DNA of 64,000 bases from Saprospiraceae bacterium (GCA_016718205.1 JADKEB010000031.1:186001-250000), one strand, 5' to 3'; numbered from the stretch's first letter, positions 39,286-49,229 are shown. Numbers and translations are program-made. Notes: generated by a model from the letters alone, not told the origin.

Positions 39286-41711
39286 TTTTTTGGATTTAAT
39301 GTGATAGATTGAGTCGATTTTGTGCGTATTGCTTCTTTATCTGTTGATTTGTTCAATACATAATATTCGCCTTTGACCCACGATTCTATCATATTTTTGT
39401 AATATTTGCTTGTGGGATTTCCTGACTGGCCACCCGGATATACACCGTAGGCCTTTATCTGATCTTCCATACTTACAACCATACGCCAGCTCGGACCAAA
39501 GGAATTTCCTGTGGCATTGATGGCATCAGGGCATCCAGGTGCTGAAATATCCATCGAAGAGAAGGCCGGAACTCTGGTCAGATGATAGATATGGAGGGGT
39601 TTGTACGATCCCCAATTAGTGCCCTTTCCTTCTTTTTTTCTTTTTTCCATATCAGCAAAACTTTCTTTAAATGATTTGATAATGATATCTCTGGCATTTT
39701 CGATATTTTTTGTACCAGTATAATCAAAATACTTGTTTTTCGGATCGTTGATGATGAGTTCGAGTAATCTCCAGTCATCAGGATACTCCACGTTCATTTC
39801 TGTACGCAGGGCTTCTATTTCATCCCACGTATTATCAGCAAGTTTTTTATAAAATAAATCAAACATCACCGGACCTTCCTGAGCTACAGAGTAATGATTA
39901 TCCCAATTCGTGATGATGTCAAACCATTTTTTTTCATCACCATTGAAGTCAGAACCAAGGTTCAGGGATCTAATATGGTTCAAATAGTCGGCAGCTTTGT
40001 GCGAAAAGGCATCCTGCTGCATTTTTTTCATATCATCAACATTGACACTTGTCATAGCAGTAAGTTTGTCATTTACACTTCTGTTTCTGTACCTTTCAAA
40101 TCTGCCGGTGTAATAATATGGATAAGATTTGTCCGCACTCACCTGATTGGCCGATGAAATAAATCCTCTTTTTGGGTTGATGATTTGTGGATTTTGTTTT
40201 CTGGGAATCCATCCCTGCCAGTTGTTTTTGGTATTATTGCCATTTTCGACAAAACGGCCATCCTGGTCATATTTGGCAGGTAGTCTCCCATTGACTCTCA
40301 GAGCAATGTCACCCTGTACTGAAGCAAATCCAAAATTTTGTGCAGGTGCTATATATCCTTCTGTGGCCTGAAGGTAATCATTATAGTTTTTGCACTTCAT
40401 AGCATTGATAAATACGTTGTACTCGTCTACATGAGGGACATCATGACACAGCCATCTCATAGCAAGATCGTGTTGACCATCTTCAGAAGTGTGGTACACT
40501 GGTCCCCAGTAAGTATATTTGACAGTATCTATCAATGTTTTCCCTCCTTTGACCTTGATCTCTTCTATCCTGAAATCTACTTCTGTTTCTTTGCCGTCAA
40601 GCATGTATTTTGTCCGTTCTTTATTGGTCCATTGGATATGGAAAAGGTCTTCTACATCATGTCCCACGTTGGTTTCTCCCCAGGCTATGTAATCATTGAA
40701 CCCAATCATAATACCCGGCATCCCGGGGAATGATACACCATAAGCATTGAATTCCGGAGTGTGGATATGAAGTTCAAACCAAATCGATGGCAAGCCCAGA
40801 CTCAGGTGCGGATCATTACAAAAAATCGGCCTGCCTGAAGATGTTTTACTTCCGCCAACTGCCCAGGAATTGCTACCTATACCTTTTTCCTTTTTTTCAT
40901 AATATACATTGAGAATTTTTTTATTGTAGAAAGCACCTGAATCTTGTTTTTGGCCATAGAGAGTATCCAAAGAATATGGTTTTTCAAGAGGAATAATGGG
41001 GTTTTCTACACTTTGTTTTTCAGGATACAACATCTTAAAATCATCTGTACCCAATGCCTGAAGAAGATTTGTATTTTTGATATCGCTGTTGCGTCCTGCC
41101 AGCGTAAGTGACATTTGTTTAAATACCAAAGCACATTTGAGTGCCGACCATTCTTGTGGTTTGATATCAAATAGTTTGAACTCTATGGGATAGTCTGATG
41201 GTTTGAGACTTTTTATATATGCATTGACACCATCTACATATCTGTATGCGGCATTAAAATCTTTAAATTGTTCCCAGCCTTTAGTAGCATTTTCAGCTGC
41301 GAACTTCATACCTCGGCGACGTTTTTCCTTGTCTATTTCCAAGGTTCGGGCACCCATTACAGAAGACAACTCACCAGCTGCGGCAAGGGCAAGGAATTCC
41401 ATCTGAAAAAGCCTGTTTTGGGCTTCTGCATATCCCTGTGCAAAGAGTGCATCTTCTATATTGGATGCAAAGATGTGCGCTACACGTCTGTCGTCGTACA
41501 CTATCTCTACCTTCTCCTTAAGACCATACATGTCTAATGTGAGATCGACTTTTTCATTTTTAGTATTGGACGTCCATATTCCGCCGAACGGGTTTAAGAA
41601 TTTTCCAAAAGGAGGAATTGGATTTTGCAATAATTGGATATTGCCATTGAGAAACAATACAAGTATGACAGTGAAGAGAAATGATGAAAAATATAATATT
41701 TTTTGGGTCAT
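39282..41711 (-). CDS. Penicillin acylase family Ntn-hydrolase
   Basis: About 809 residues from the ATG at 41711 (MTQKILYFSS), which puts a signal segment at the N-terminus; an in-frame ATG at 41798 would add 29 residues with no signal. Alpha chain: AHIFASNIEDALFAQGYAEA. The autoprocessing site is GIGSNSWAVGG with Ser280 as the predicted N-terminal nucleophile. CNDPHLSLGLPSIWFELHI and GIMIGFNDYIAWGETNVG follow. Family members hydrolyse amide bonds of penicillins, acyl-homoserine lactones or other N-acyl compounds; which applies here is open. Periplasmic location is inferred. A TACCTTTG box at 41873-41880 could be the promoter. Confidence 0.9.
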   Translation of the reverse strand: MTQKILYFSSFLFTVILVLFLNGNIQLLQNPIPPFGKFLNPFGGIWTSNTKNEKVDLTLDMYGLKEKVEIVYDDRRVAHIFASNIEDALFAQGYAEAQNRLFQMEFLALAAAGELSSVMGARTLEIDKEKRRRGMKFAAENATKGWEQFKDFNAAYRYVDGVNAYIKSLKPSDYPIEFKLFDIKPQEWSALKCALVFKQMSLTLAGRNSDIKNTNLLQALGTDDFKMLYPEKQSVENPIIPLEKPYSLDTLYGQKQDSGAFYNKKILNVYYEKKEKGIGSNSWAVGGSKTSSGRPIFCNDPHLSLGLPSIWFELHIHTPEFNAYGVSFPGMPGIMIGFNDYIAWGETNVGHDVEDLFHIQWTNKERTKYMLDGKETEVDFRIEEIKVKGGKTLIDTVKYTYWGPVYHTSEDGQHDLAMRWLCHDVPHVDEYNVFINAMKCKNYNDYLQATEGYIAPAQNFGFASVQGDIALRVNGRLPAKYDQDGRFVENGNNTKNNWQGWIPRKQNPQIINPKRGFISSANQVSADKSYPYYYTGRFERYRNRSVNDKLTAMTSVNVDDMKKMQQDAFSHKAADYLNHIRSLNLGSDFNGDEKKWFDIITNWDNHYSVAQEGPVMFDLFYKKLADNTWDEIEALRTEMNVEYPDDWRLLELIINDPKNKYFDYTGTKNIENARDIIIKSFKESFADMEKRKKEGKGTNWGSYKPLHIYHLTRVPAFSSMDISAPGCPDAINATGNSFGPSWRMVVSMEDQIKAYGVYPGGQSGNPTSKYYKNMIESWVKGEYYVLNKSTDKEAIRTKSTQSITLNPKK

Positions 41712-41872
41712 AATGGTATAGGTTGATTTTTGCCATAATAATACTATGTTTTTTAGTAACACAACACATTTTGGCAGTATTTTATGATTTTTTGGCAATG
41801 AATGTCAGTATAGCTGAGTTTTTTGGTACAAGTAATTTTTTTAGCTTAAGGAATCCATCCACTGTAGGTCTA

Positions 41873-41880
41873 CAAAGGTA
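41873..41880 (-). promoter_or_regulatory. -7 box upstream of the penicillin acylase operon
   Basis: TACCTTTG on the minus strand, TAnnTTTG, about 160 bases before the chosen start codon. Confidence 0.4.
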
Positions 41881-41901
41881 ATTTATATTGAGTATAAAAA
41901 A

Positions 41902-43653
41902 TTATCCAATGGACTCAAGGAACAGCTTAAGGTCAATATCTTTGGTCAAGCCCAATTTTTTACGCAGCCTGTACCTGGTCGCCTTAAATTCTTCCTTTGT
42001 CACGTTCATAAATGCAGGTATCTCATTTTCTGAAAAGTCATTTACGATCAGGAGCGCTGCTTTGATTTCCTGTTGGGTCAAATTGGGATACATGTTTATC
42101 AGCTTGGTAAAATAATGGGCACTTCGAGTATTTTCTGCAGTTTCTGCATTGGTGTGACTTTCTTCGTCTACATAATAATGTACGATCTTATCTATGATAT
42201 TGACCAATTTAGCTTTTGTGTCATCCTGACTTTCAGCAAAGGACATATTATCCAATCCATCCCTGATAGACACAAGATAGTCTCTGAATTCCTGCTTGTG
42301 TGCTTCTAAAAAATCGGGAGCAGAAGCACCTGTTGAAGTCTGGACTGCTATCTGATAGTTTTCTGCCAGTACATTTTTGATTTCAAGATCAATTATTTCT
42401 TTGTGGAATTGTATATATTCATTTTCTTTTCTGAGGAATTCAAGCTGCAATTGGTGTTCTTTTTGCCTTTTTATAAATAAAAAATACAATCTCACTACTA
42501 AAGCCAAAACAATAAGTAAAATGGCATAATACAGGTATTTATATTGATCAGGATGAATAATCAATGAAATGGGCACATTTTGTCCATCATTGAAAAACCC
42601 ATTGATCGGTCTCTGCTTAGTAATTCCAATGTCAAATACATTTTGGATAAAAAATAAACTAATAAATGTCAATAAACCGGACAAAACGGGAGTCATAACC
42701 CATCCCAAAGCTATGTTGCCCAAAACACTAAAACGTACTTCCTGGATGCCTTTGACTAATCCGATACCAATCACAGCACCAACCACGACCTGTGTGCTGG
42801 AAACCGGCACAAGCGGGATCGCAGGAAGACCCACTGAGATAAATAAATTGGATAGTGCGGTCGAAGAAAAAATGAATAAAACCAAAGACTGTGAAACTAC
42901 AACGACCAATGCATTTTCAGGTGTCAATGTCACAATATCTCCTCCAACTGTTTCCATGACTTTTTTACTGTAAGTCAAGATACCCAAAGCTATGAATAGT
43001 CCACCAAGAAAAAAGAGAATCTGGACTGAATTAAAAGTCAATGGGCCGATTTGGAAAGTGATGTCAGCAGAATTTACAAAAACACCCATTACGTTGGCTA
43101 TGTTATTTGCTCCAAGACTATACGCTCCAAATGCTCCGGCTGCGATGAGGCCATACCTGACCAGCATATCTAATTTTATCACATGTATGGTGGTCGTTTT
43201 GATAAATCTACTGATTAACAGGTATAATAAAGCTGAAAATATGGCCCCTAATATCGGTCCGTATACCCAGGAACATATCAAAACAGACAGGATGGAATAA
43301 TCTACAGGATTGGAAGTAAAGTAACACCATGCTACGATAGACCCCACAATGGCCTGCCCTGTAGACACAGGAAGTTTAAGTTTTGTCATCAATGCAACTA
43401 TAAGGGCTGAACATAATGCAACAGAAAACGCACCGCCTAATGCATCCACTCTTCCAAGCTGTGAAAGTGTATTGGTCGTCCCTGTACCCTGAATCATTGC
43501 ACCCAGCATTACAAAAATACTGGCTATTATGGCTGCTTGGGTGAATTTGATCATCCGCGTACCTACCGCAGTGCCAAAAATATTAGCCGCATCGTTGGCC
43601 CCTAACGACCACCCTAAAAATAAGCCACCAGATAAAAAAAATAGTAATGTCAT
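41902..43653 (-). CDS. Pit-family inorganic phosphate transporter with C-terminal helix-turn-helix domain
   Basis: 583 residues. The N-terminal half has the PHO-4 repeats: FLGWSLGANDAANIFGTAVG and later AYSLGANNIANVMGVFV, with KLPVSTGQAIVGSIV and PVSSTQVVVGAVIG, so phosphate/cation symport is likely. The last membrane helix is near residues 370-390. The tail then has a coiled region, and from about residue 520 LTQQEIKAALLIVNDFSENE, IPAFMNVTKEEFKATRYRL and RKKLGLTKDIDLKLFLESI. This has the shape of the LuxR-like HTH found at the end of Bacteroidota regulators. It starts one base after the DUF47 gene stop. Both are on the minus strand and probably co-transcribed. Confidence 0.9.
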   Translation of the reverse strand: MTLLFFLSGGLFLGWSLGANDAANIFGTAVGTRMIKFTQAAIIASIFVMLGAMIQGTGTTNTLSQLGRVDALGGAFSVALCSALIVALMTKLKLPVSTGQAIVGSIVAWCYFTSNPVDYSILSVLICSWVYGPILGAIFSALLYLLISRFIKTTTIHVIKLDMLVRYGLIAAGAFGAYSLGANNIANVMGVFVNSADITFQIGPLTFNSVQILFFLGGLFIALGILTYSKKVMETVGGDIVTLTPENALVVVVSQSLVLFIFSSTALSNLFISVGLPAIPLVPVSSTQVVVGAVIGIGLVKGIQEVRFSVLGNIALGWVMTPVLSGLLTFISLFFIQNVFDIGITKQRPINGFFNDGQNVPISLIIHPDQYKYLYYAILLIVLALVVRLYFLFIKRQKEHQLQLEFLRKENEYIQFHKEIIDLEIKNVLAENYQIAVQTSTGASAPDFLEAHKQEFRDYLVSIRDGLDNMSFAESQDDTKAKLVNIIDKIVHYYVDEESHTNAETAENTRSAHYFTKLINMYPNLTQQEIKAALLIVNDFSENEIPAFMNVTKEEFKATRYRLRKKLGLTKDIDLKLFLESIG

Positions 43654-43654
43654 C

Positions 43655-44299
43655 TTATACCATTCTTTTTATTGCCATGATTGTCAGAAGATCAGCCACT
43701 TTTTCAGCATTATCAGAGATGTTTTCTATGTGTAGTGTAAAATATCTAAGGTGAAATTTTTCCGCCAATTTAAGTTCCGGCATTTCTCTGAAAACTTTCC
43801 GTCTGATCATATCTGCCAGTACATCGGTCTCTTTTTCATAAAAATATACCCTATGTATCTTGTCATTGACTGAAGAAGGATCGTTAAAATAAGATTTGGC
43901 AGCTGGGATTACCGACTCTGCAGCTGAAGCGGAGATTTGAGTAAGTTTTAAAAAATCATTGATGAGAGATGATGGTATCAAAGGCATTTCAACATCAAAC
44001 TGGAACAGATTTTTTTTTGATAAATCAATAATATTATCCATTTCTTCAAGCAATTTCATGATATCTCCTCTCAACTGTGGCATTAGTGACTGAGTGTACA
44101 AGGTATGTTCGATTTCCTTCCTGATACTGTCAGACTCCAACTCAAGATTGGCAAGGTGTTGTAAATTATTTTTGAAACTTTCAGTGCTATTGTACAAGTA
44201 GTTCTTTACTCCTTCTTTAAATGTGAGCACACTCTCATCCACAAGATTGAGAAATCTGTCAATTAAGGTTATTGATTTGTTAGCCTTTGAAAAAATCAT
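43655..44299 (-). CDS. DUF47 family PhoU-like accessory protein of Pit
   Basis: 214 residues, mostly helical. LESDSIRKEIEHTLYTQSLM and LLEEMDNIIDLSKKNLFQF are the two E/D-rich metal-binding repeats typical of PhoU/DUF47. NISDNAEKVADLLTIMAIKR ends the protein. Genes of this family nearly always precede a Pit-type transporter and are thought to control it. Here it is directly upstream of the transporter gene. The substrate link to phosphate is by association. Confidence 0.88.
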   Translation of the reverse strand: MIFSKANKSITLIDRFLNLVDESVLTFKEGVKNYLYNSTESFKNNLQHLANLELESDSIRKEIEHTLYTQSLMPQLRGDIMKLLEEMDNIIDLSKKNLFQFDVEMPLIPSSLINDFLKLTQISASAAESVIPAAKSYFNDPSSVNDKIHRVYFYEKETDVLADMIRRKVFREMPELKLAEKFHLRYFTLHIENISDNAEKVADLLTIMAIKRMV

Positions 44300-44621
44300 T
44301 GTCTTCAGTTAAGTTAGAAATAAATAAAAACTATTCTTTATGATCTACAATAGAAATCACTAGGACGATGTAATGGATTGTATAGGGTATTGGAACAATT
44401 TATAAAAGTGTCAAAGTTAATAAAATCTTTTAAATACTGAATTTTGAATTACAAATAGTGAGTTCACTCCCATAAGTTTTTAATGAAGAGGATTAGAAAT
44501 ATAGAAAATGAATTGTTGTATTGTTGTCTGCAAGCCATTGGTTATAAGAAAGATTTTTTCTTTACAACTTTTAACTATCAACACTTTTCTAATTTGCAGG
44601 ATTGTTTACCTTTGCGCTTTC
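44300..44621. other. Intergenic region, divergent promoters
   Basis: A 320-base gap between the divergent DUF47 and TPR-like genes. TACCTTTG at 44607-44614 is a good -7 box for the gene at 44622, leaving a leader of only about 8 bases to the ATG. No further feature was recognised. Confidence 0.5.
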
Positions 44622-45566
44622 ATGGAAAACAGCCTTATTAAATACTTTGTTGCCAACGAATCAGATGCTATCAGTACAGCTGAGCTTGAAAAATATAATA
44701 GGTTGCATCCGGCTGATATCATTCCCAAATTGCTTCTTTCCAAAAAAATGAAGCAAAACGATGCCCAGGAGTTGATGTTGCAATTTAGTGATCGCACTGC
44801 ATTACATTACATGAGTTCAGGAAGTGCCATACCTTCTTTCAGGGATTTACCGGCTTTTTTGACTACTGGCGATAAAAATGATTTTTCTCATAGCACTACG
44901 GTTTCAAATGATTTGGATAAAAAAAGTGATACAACTGATGCTGAACACCAGGAAAAACTGGTGATTGAAGAAAAAGTAATATATGAAACCGGACATTTGA
45001 TGGCATCAGAGGTTCAAAATGCAGAATTTTACATAGAATCGCGAATACCGGAGACCAATTTGATTGAAGCTGATGAATCAGAAGGAGACCTTGTAGCAAG
45101 TACTTTGATAGTGGAACCTGTTCAGGATGTCACAAAAGATATAATATCAGAGTTTTCAGAAGCTGAGGCGGCAAAAGATGTTGAAATCGATAGCGATCTT
45201 GGAGAGGGACTATTAGAAAAAAAATCAGCTAAAAAGAAAATTAAAAAAAGCAAAAAGAATAAATACACATTAAAGGAGTTCAGTGGCATATCACCATTTT
45301 CCAAATGGTTGTTGACTTTCAAAAAAACAGATATCGATAAAAAGATAGAAAAGGAAGAAAAAGCCGCAAAGAGAAAAGCAATCGAAGCTTCGGCAAATAA
45401 ATCTATCAAAAAATCATCTCAGATAATATCTGAACCGTTAGCAGATCTGCTGGCATCTCAGGGACATTTTGATGAAGCAAAAAAAATGTATGAGCAAATG
45501 ATGATGAAATATCCGGAAAAAAGTAGTTACTTTGCGTCGAAAATAAATCAGAATATAAAATATTAA
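44622..45566 (+). CDS. Hypothetical TPR-like protein upstream of secG
   Basis: The ATG at 44622 is preferred to the in-frame ATG at 44508, because a -7 box (TACCTTTG, 44607-44614) sits just before it. 314 residues: an N-terminal helical domain (MENSLIKYFVANESDAISTA), a long acidic, variable middle, a Lys-rich stretch (SAKKKIKKSKKNKYTLKEF), and a C-terminal TPR-like pair (LLASQGHFDEAKKMYEQMMM). It is cytoplasmic with no signal. The same arrangement, a TPR-tailed protein just before secG, is common in Bacteroidota, but its role is not known. Seven bases separate it from secG. Confidence 0.75.
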   Translation: MENSLIKYFVANESDAISTAELEKYNRLHPADIIPKLLLSKKMKQNDAQELMLQFSDRTALHYMSSGSAIPSFRDLPAFLTTGDKNDFSHSTTVSNDLDKKSDTTDAEHQEKLVIEEKVIYETGHLMASEVQNAEFYIESRIPETNLIEADESEGDLVASTLIVEPVQDVTKDIISEFSEAEAAKDVEIDSDLGEGLLEKKSAKKKIKKSKKNKYTLKEFSGISPFSKWLLTFKKTDIDKKIEKEEKAAKRKAIEASANKSIKKSSQIISEPLADLLASQGHFDEAKKMYEQMMMKYPEKSSYFASKINQNIKY

Positions 45567-45572
45567 ATAAAC

Positions 45573-45836
45573 ATGACCACAATATTAACAATACTTATTG
45601 CAATCAATTGTGTTTTACTGATGGCCATCGTCCTTATACAGAATCCAAAAGGTGGTGGAATTGACTCAACTTTAGGTGGTTCAGCAGCCAATCAAATGTT
45701 TGGTGCCGCTAAATCTACTGACTTTGTCGAAAAAGTAACCTGGGGACTTGCTGCCAGCTTGTTTGTATTATGTATCATCACTGCGATACTCGTTTCTGGT
45801 AGCAGTGGAGGAGACCTGATTCAGCCAGTACAATAA
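45573..45836 (+). CDS. secG: Preprotein translocase subunit SecG
   Basis: 87 residues. First helix (LTILIAINCVLLMAIVLIQN), the conserved loop PKGGGIDSTLGGSAANQMFGA, and a second helix (LAASLFVLCIITAILVS). SecG assists SecYE during protein export across the inner membrane. It is followed at 45866-45895 by a strong terminator, so it ends the operon begun by the TPR-like gene. Confidence 0.95.
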   Translation: MTTILTILIAINCVLLMAIVLIQNPKGGGIDSTLGGSAANQMFGAAKSTDFVEKVTWGLAASLFVLCIITAILVSGSSGGDLIQPVQ

Positions 45837-45865
45837 TAAAACTCAAAACTCAATCTTTTACGTTA

Positions 45866-45895
45866 GGCTCTTCTGTAATCGGAAGAGCCTTTTTT
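45866..45895 (+). terminator. Rho-independent terminator after secG
   Basis: GGCTCTTC...GAAGAGCC is a perfect 8-bp stem followed by a T6 run. Confidence 0.92.
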
Positions 45896-45985
45896 GCGTT
45901 ATTTGTTACGGTGTTTGCTGAATTATTTTGTTGATTGTAATGTTATGATATAATTGAAAGACCCAAAACATTTAATAATAGTGAT

Positions 45986-46870
45986 ATGACAACAACTTTC
46001 AAGGCAAGATTTTGGAAAATCGGTCGACGGTTTACAGGACTTTTTGTATTACTTTTTATGTTTAGACTCATCTACGGTTACATAGCCACTGATGCTAATA
46101 TAGGAAATGATTATAGCGGCAACTTTTTTAGTAGCATTGACAATTTAAGAAAAAATTATGCTTCCGAAAAAGTAGTAATGAAAGGTGGTGATGTACAAGT
46201 AGCATCACATATTGCTTCAAATCAGAAATATGAGAAGACGGCTTCTATCAAAACAAAGACATCCGAATTTGAGAAGGATGAAAAAATATTAAAGGCTAAA
46301 TCAAAATCATTCGATGCAGTAATTCAATATGAACAAAGTCTTGGGCAAAAAAGTAACAGACAGATACACTTGTTAATTGGAGTTAATCCCGGCTTGTTTG
46401 ACAACCTGTATAATGAACTAAAGAATATAGGTGTTATTAAAGCAACAGAAATTACCAAAGTTGATAAGACCAATGAGTACCGTCAGCTTAACGCAAAGAG
46501 AGCATCTATTGAGAAAACTTTACAGTCTCTAAACGACCTAAAATCAAAAGGTGGGCAAATAACAGATTTTGTCTCACTCAATGAAAAGATTTTAGAAATA
46601 GAAGAGAAAGCACAGGAATTGGGAGTCGAACTTGGAAATTTTGATACAGAAAATGAATTTTGTACGATAAAACTTTCAATGTATGAGGGTGCAACAGATA
46701 AAAACATAAGTTTTATTCATAGAGTTAAAGTAGCATTGGAATGGACAATAAAATATTTTGCAATAATTTCTTTCACAACACTTGTACTCTCGATGGCTAT
46801 CTTCATTTTACTGCTAATTATTGACAAACTGAAAGTAATAAGCGCCATTAATAAAAAACTAAATGGATAA
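45986..46870 (+). CDS. DUF4349 domain-containing membrane protein
   Basis: 294 residues. One N-terminal membrane segment (FTGLFVLLFMFRLIYGY), a coiled-coil-rich extracytoplasmic domain (YRQLNAKRASIEKTLQSLND, KILEIEEKAQELGVELGNFD) and a final transmembrane segment (FAIISFTTLVLSMAIFILLL). The pattern fits DUF4349. The function is unknown. It is monocistronic: the secG terminator lies upstream and a MITE downstream. Confidence 0.85.
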   Translation: MTTTFKARFWKIGRRFTGLFVLLFMFRLIYGYIATDANIGNDYSGNFFSSIDNLRKNYASEKVVMKGGDVQVASHIASNQKYEKTASIKTKTSEFEKDEKILKAKSKSFDAVIQYEQSLGQKSNRQIHLLIGVNPGLFDNLYNELKNIGVIKATEITKVDKTNEYRQLNAKRASIEKTLQSLNDLKSKGGQITDFVSLNEKILEIEEKAQELGVELGNFDTENEFCTIKLSMYEGATDKNISFIHRVKVALEWTIKYFAIISFTTLVLSMAIFILLLIIDKLKVISAINKKLNG

Positions 46871-46894
46871 ATACATTATATCCATTAACATTAA

Positions 46895-47153
46895 GAGTAT
46901 GTTTAAATTTTTATGTTTGAGCGAAAGTGAGAAAATTTAATTTTGGACAAGATGACTGAATGGTCTCGTCTGTGACGAGAATTGAGTAAAATACTTTACT
47001 CAATAAAGAAGGAACTGCGAGCAGCTGCTCGCAGCGAATACTGAATATAGCTGGAAGTTCAAGCGTAGCTTGACGCGGTACGGCGAAAAATATAACGCTG
47101 GCTAAAATTAAATTTGCCGCTTGGAGCCAAATGATAAAAGTTTAAACATACTC
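46895..47153. mobile_element. 259-bp MITE, GAGTATGTTTAAA ends, TAA target duplication (copy 1)
   Basis: Terminal inverted repeats GAGTATGTTTAAA / TTTAAACATACTC. It is flanked on both sides by TAA (46892-46894, 47154-47156). The interior has small palindromes (GCGAGCAGCTGCTCGC, GAGTAAAATACTTTACTC). Nearly identical and of equal length to the copy at 57935-58193. No coding frame, so movement would need a transposase from elsewhere. Confidence 0.9.
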
Positions 47154-47220
47154 TAAACAGTATATCAGCTGAAGTACTAAAAATTAATAAATTACTCAAG
47201 TCGAAAACAGTGTTAATACC

Positions 47221-47228
47221 TATATTTG
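47221..47228 (+). promoter_or_regulatory. -7 box upstream of the pdeM-like gene
   Basis: TATATTTG fits TAnnTTTG exactly. It overlaps the TTG at 47226, so translation must start downstream, for example at the TTG at 47247. Confidence 0.5.
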
Positions 47229-47888
47229 CATGAAATAAATCAATATTTGGAAATCGAATTTGCCGGCCATCAGCTCTTACTACTCCACCAGAGAGCATTA
47301 TATTTAGGTGACCTGAAAACATTGATCATTGGCGACTTGCACCTTGGGAAAATTGAACATTTCAGGTCTTCGGGGATTGGCATGCCTGCACGGGCGGCAA
47401 TGCATACTTTTTCTCAATTAACAGATCTTATCTCTGACATATCACCTGAGAAGGTACTGTTTCTCGGAGATTTGTTCCATTCTGTTAAGAATCATTCATT
47501 TGTTTTATTTTATAATGTATTGAATGAATTTCCGGATGTCAGTTTTACTTTGGTTTCAGGAAATCATGATATTTTAACAGAAAGTGACTATGCTTCACTC
47601 CGCATGAGTGTTGTTGAAGAATTAATTATGGGGAATTTGTGGTTTACTCATATTCCATCTACTGTGCCCCAAAAATCGATGGTCAACATCTCAGGGCATA
47701 TACATCCGGGGGTCAGGCTAAGAGGGAAAGCCAAACAATCGGTTTTACTTCCTTGTTTTTTTATCTCCGAAAGTTCTATGATATTACCGGCATTTGGATA
47801 TTTTACTGGTCACTCGATAGTCAAACCTACCCACAAATCACGTATATTTGCCATTGCTGATAAAGAAGTATTTGAAGTGCCATTTTGA
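47226..47888 (+). CDS. pdeM: PdeM-like calcineurin-type metallophosphoesterase (DNA-repair associated)
   Basis: 220 residues at most. TLIIGDLHLGKIEHFR is the first metal motif (GDxHxG). VLFLGDLFHS, VSGNHD and FTHIP then ISGHIHPGVRLRG complete the phosphoesterase set. This matches the ligase-associated endonuclease PdeM. The nominal TTG start at 47226 lies inside a promoter-like box, so the real start is probably the in-frame TTG at 47247; the initiation region may also hold an indel. It is followed 117 bases later by sbcD, but no ligD-type DNA ligase is in the window. Confidence 0.8.
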   Translation: MHEINQYLEIEFAGHQLLLLHQRALYLGDLKTLIIGDLHLGKIEHFRSSGIGMPARAAMHTFSQLTDLISDISPEKVLFLGDLFHSVKNHSFVLFYNVLNEFPDVSFTLVSGNHDILTESDYASLRMSVVEELIMGNLWFTHIPSTVPQKSMVNISGHIHPGVRLRGKAKQSVLLPCFFISESSMILPAFGYFTGHSIVKPTHKSRIFAIADKEVFEVPF

Positions 47889-48005
47889 TACCAGAGCTTC
47901 GAAAGGATAAAGAATTTAAAATGCTTTTAAAACCAAAATTGATACTTATCTTTGGATCTTCGTCATTGAAAATATTGAAAATCAAATTTTCGACACCAAC
48001 ACAAA

Positions 48006-49229
48006 ATGAAAATAGTACACACTGCTGACTGGCACATTGGTAAAATATTGCACAGACACGACTTGACAGAAGATATTTCGCTTTTTTTTGATTGGATGAT
48101 CCAATTCTTGCTTGAACAAAAGGTCGATCTGCTTCTGGTTTCGGGAGATGTCTTTGATCTCGCCAATCCAGCTAATAAAGACGTCGCTTTGTACTATAAA
48201 ACATTGCTACGCTTGTCAGCATTAAGGATAAAAGTGATCATCACTGGAGGTAATCACGATTCGATCAGCCTATTAGAAGCTCCTGCAGGATTACTCAATA
48301 CCCTCGATATTCATGTCATAGGTGGTGCGAAAGAAGATATCTCTGAAGAAATCATACCTTGCTACAACCCCGATGGAAGTTTAGGATGTGTAGTGCTGGC
48401 CGTCCCTTTTTTGCGAGATAAAGATTTGCGGGCTTCACTTCCCGCAGATCAGGCATACGATAAAACAAAAATGACCGAAGCAGGTGTCAGATACCATTAT
48501 GAAAAACTGGTAAATCACTGTATAAGTACTTACGGTGATGAAGTGGCCATCATTGCTATGGGACACTTGATGATGAAAGGAGCTGTAACATCTGATAGTG
48601 AGCGTGAAATTCATGTTGGAAATCTGGATGGTTTGGTGGCTGATATTGTGCCGGATAGTATAGATTATATGGCATTGGGGCATATCCACAAACCACAAAA
48701 AGTCCAGAATCACGCTCATATCAGATACAGCGGGTCTCCGATATTTCTTGATTTTTCTGAAAGAAACTATGAAAAAAAGGTCATAGTCCTGAATGTAAAA
48801 GGTAAAAAAGATATACAAATCGTACCTTCGAAAATTCCTGTATCGAGAGATATGTTGCGTTTTTCAGGGGATTTGGAGTCTGTCAAAACTCAACTTAATA
48901 ACTTTAAAAATGAGAAACAATTATGCGCATTTATTGAATTGGATGTAGTCGAGGATAGTTTCAATATATTAAAGGTACAGGAACTTGAAGAATGGAGAGA
49001 AAAAACCAACTCAGATACATACAAAATTCTAAAATCAAGAATTTCATTTTCAACAGAGGGATCAAATACATCAACAAATTCATTTATAGCCATAAATAAA
49101 TCTATCAACGAATTATCCCCATTAGATATATTCCGACAAAAGCTGGACGAGAGCAAGATAGATACTGAAATTTCAACTTCACTGACAGAGGCGTATATGG
49201 TATTATTGGAAGAGTTGAATCATCTCTAA
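48006..49229 (+). CDS. sbcD: Exonuclease subunit SbcD
   Basis: 407 residues. Start MKIVHTADWHIGKILHRHDL holds the DWHIG metal motif. LLVSGDVFDLANPAN, IITGGNHDSISLLEA, MGHLMM and LGHIHKPQKV supply the remaining Mre11-type metallophosphatase residues. SbcD is the nuclease of the SbcCD complex, which cuts DNA hairpins and ends. Its gene precedes sbcC as usual, but the two are separated by a bizarre 290-base C-rich tract and a repeat rather than the usual overlap. Confidence 0.95.
   Translation: MKIVHTADWHIGKILHRHDLTEDISLFFDWMIQFLLEQKVDLLLVSGDVFDLANPANKDVALYYKTLLRLSALRIKVIITGGNHDSISLLEAPAGLLNTLDIHVIGGAKEDISEEIIPCYNPDGSLGCVVLAVPFLRDKDLRASLPADQAYDKTKMTEAGVRYHYEKLVNHCISTYGDEVAIIAMGHLMMKGAVTSDSEREIHVGNLDGLVADIVPDSIDYMALGHIHKPQKVQNHAHIRYSGSPIFLDFSERNYEKKVIVLNVKGKKDIQIVPSKIPVSRDMLRFSGDLESVKTQLNNFKNEKQLCAFIELDVVEDSFNILKVQELEEWREKTNSDTYKILKSRISFSTEGSNTSTNSFIAINKSINELSPLDIFRQKLDESKIDTEISTSLTEAYMVLLEELNHL

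Noticed and set aside
42569..43300. Plus-strand frames of 134 and 102 codons opposite the phosphate transporter
   Set aside because: They are complements of the well-supported transporter gene and show no independent features.
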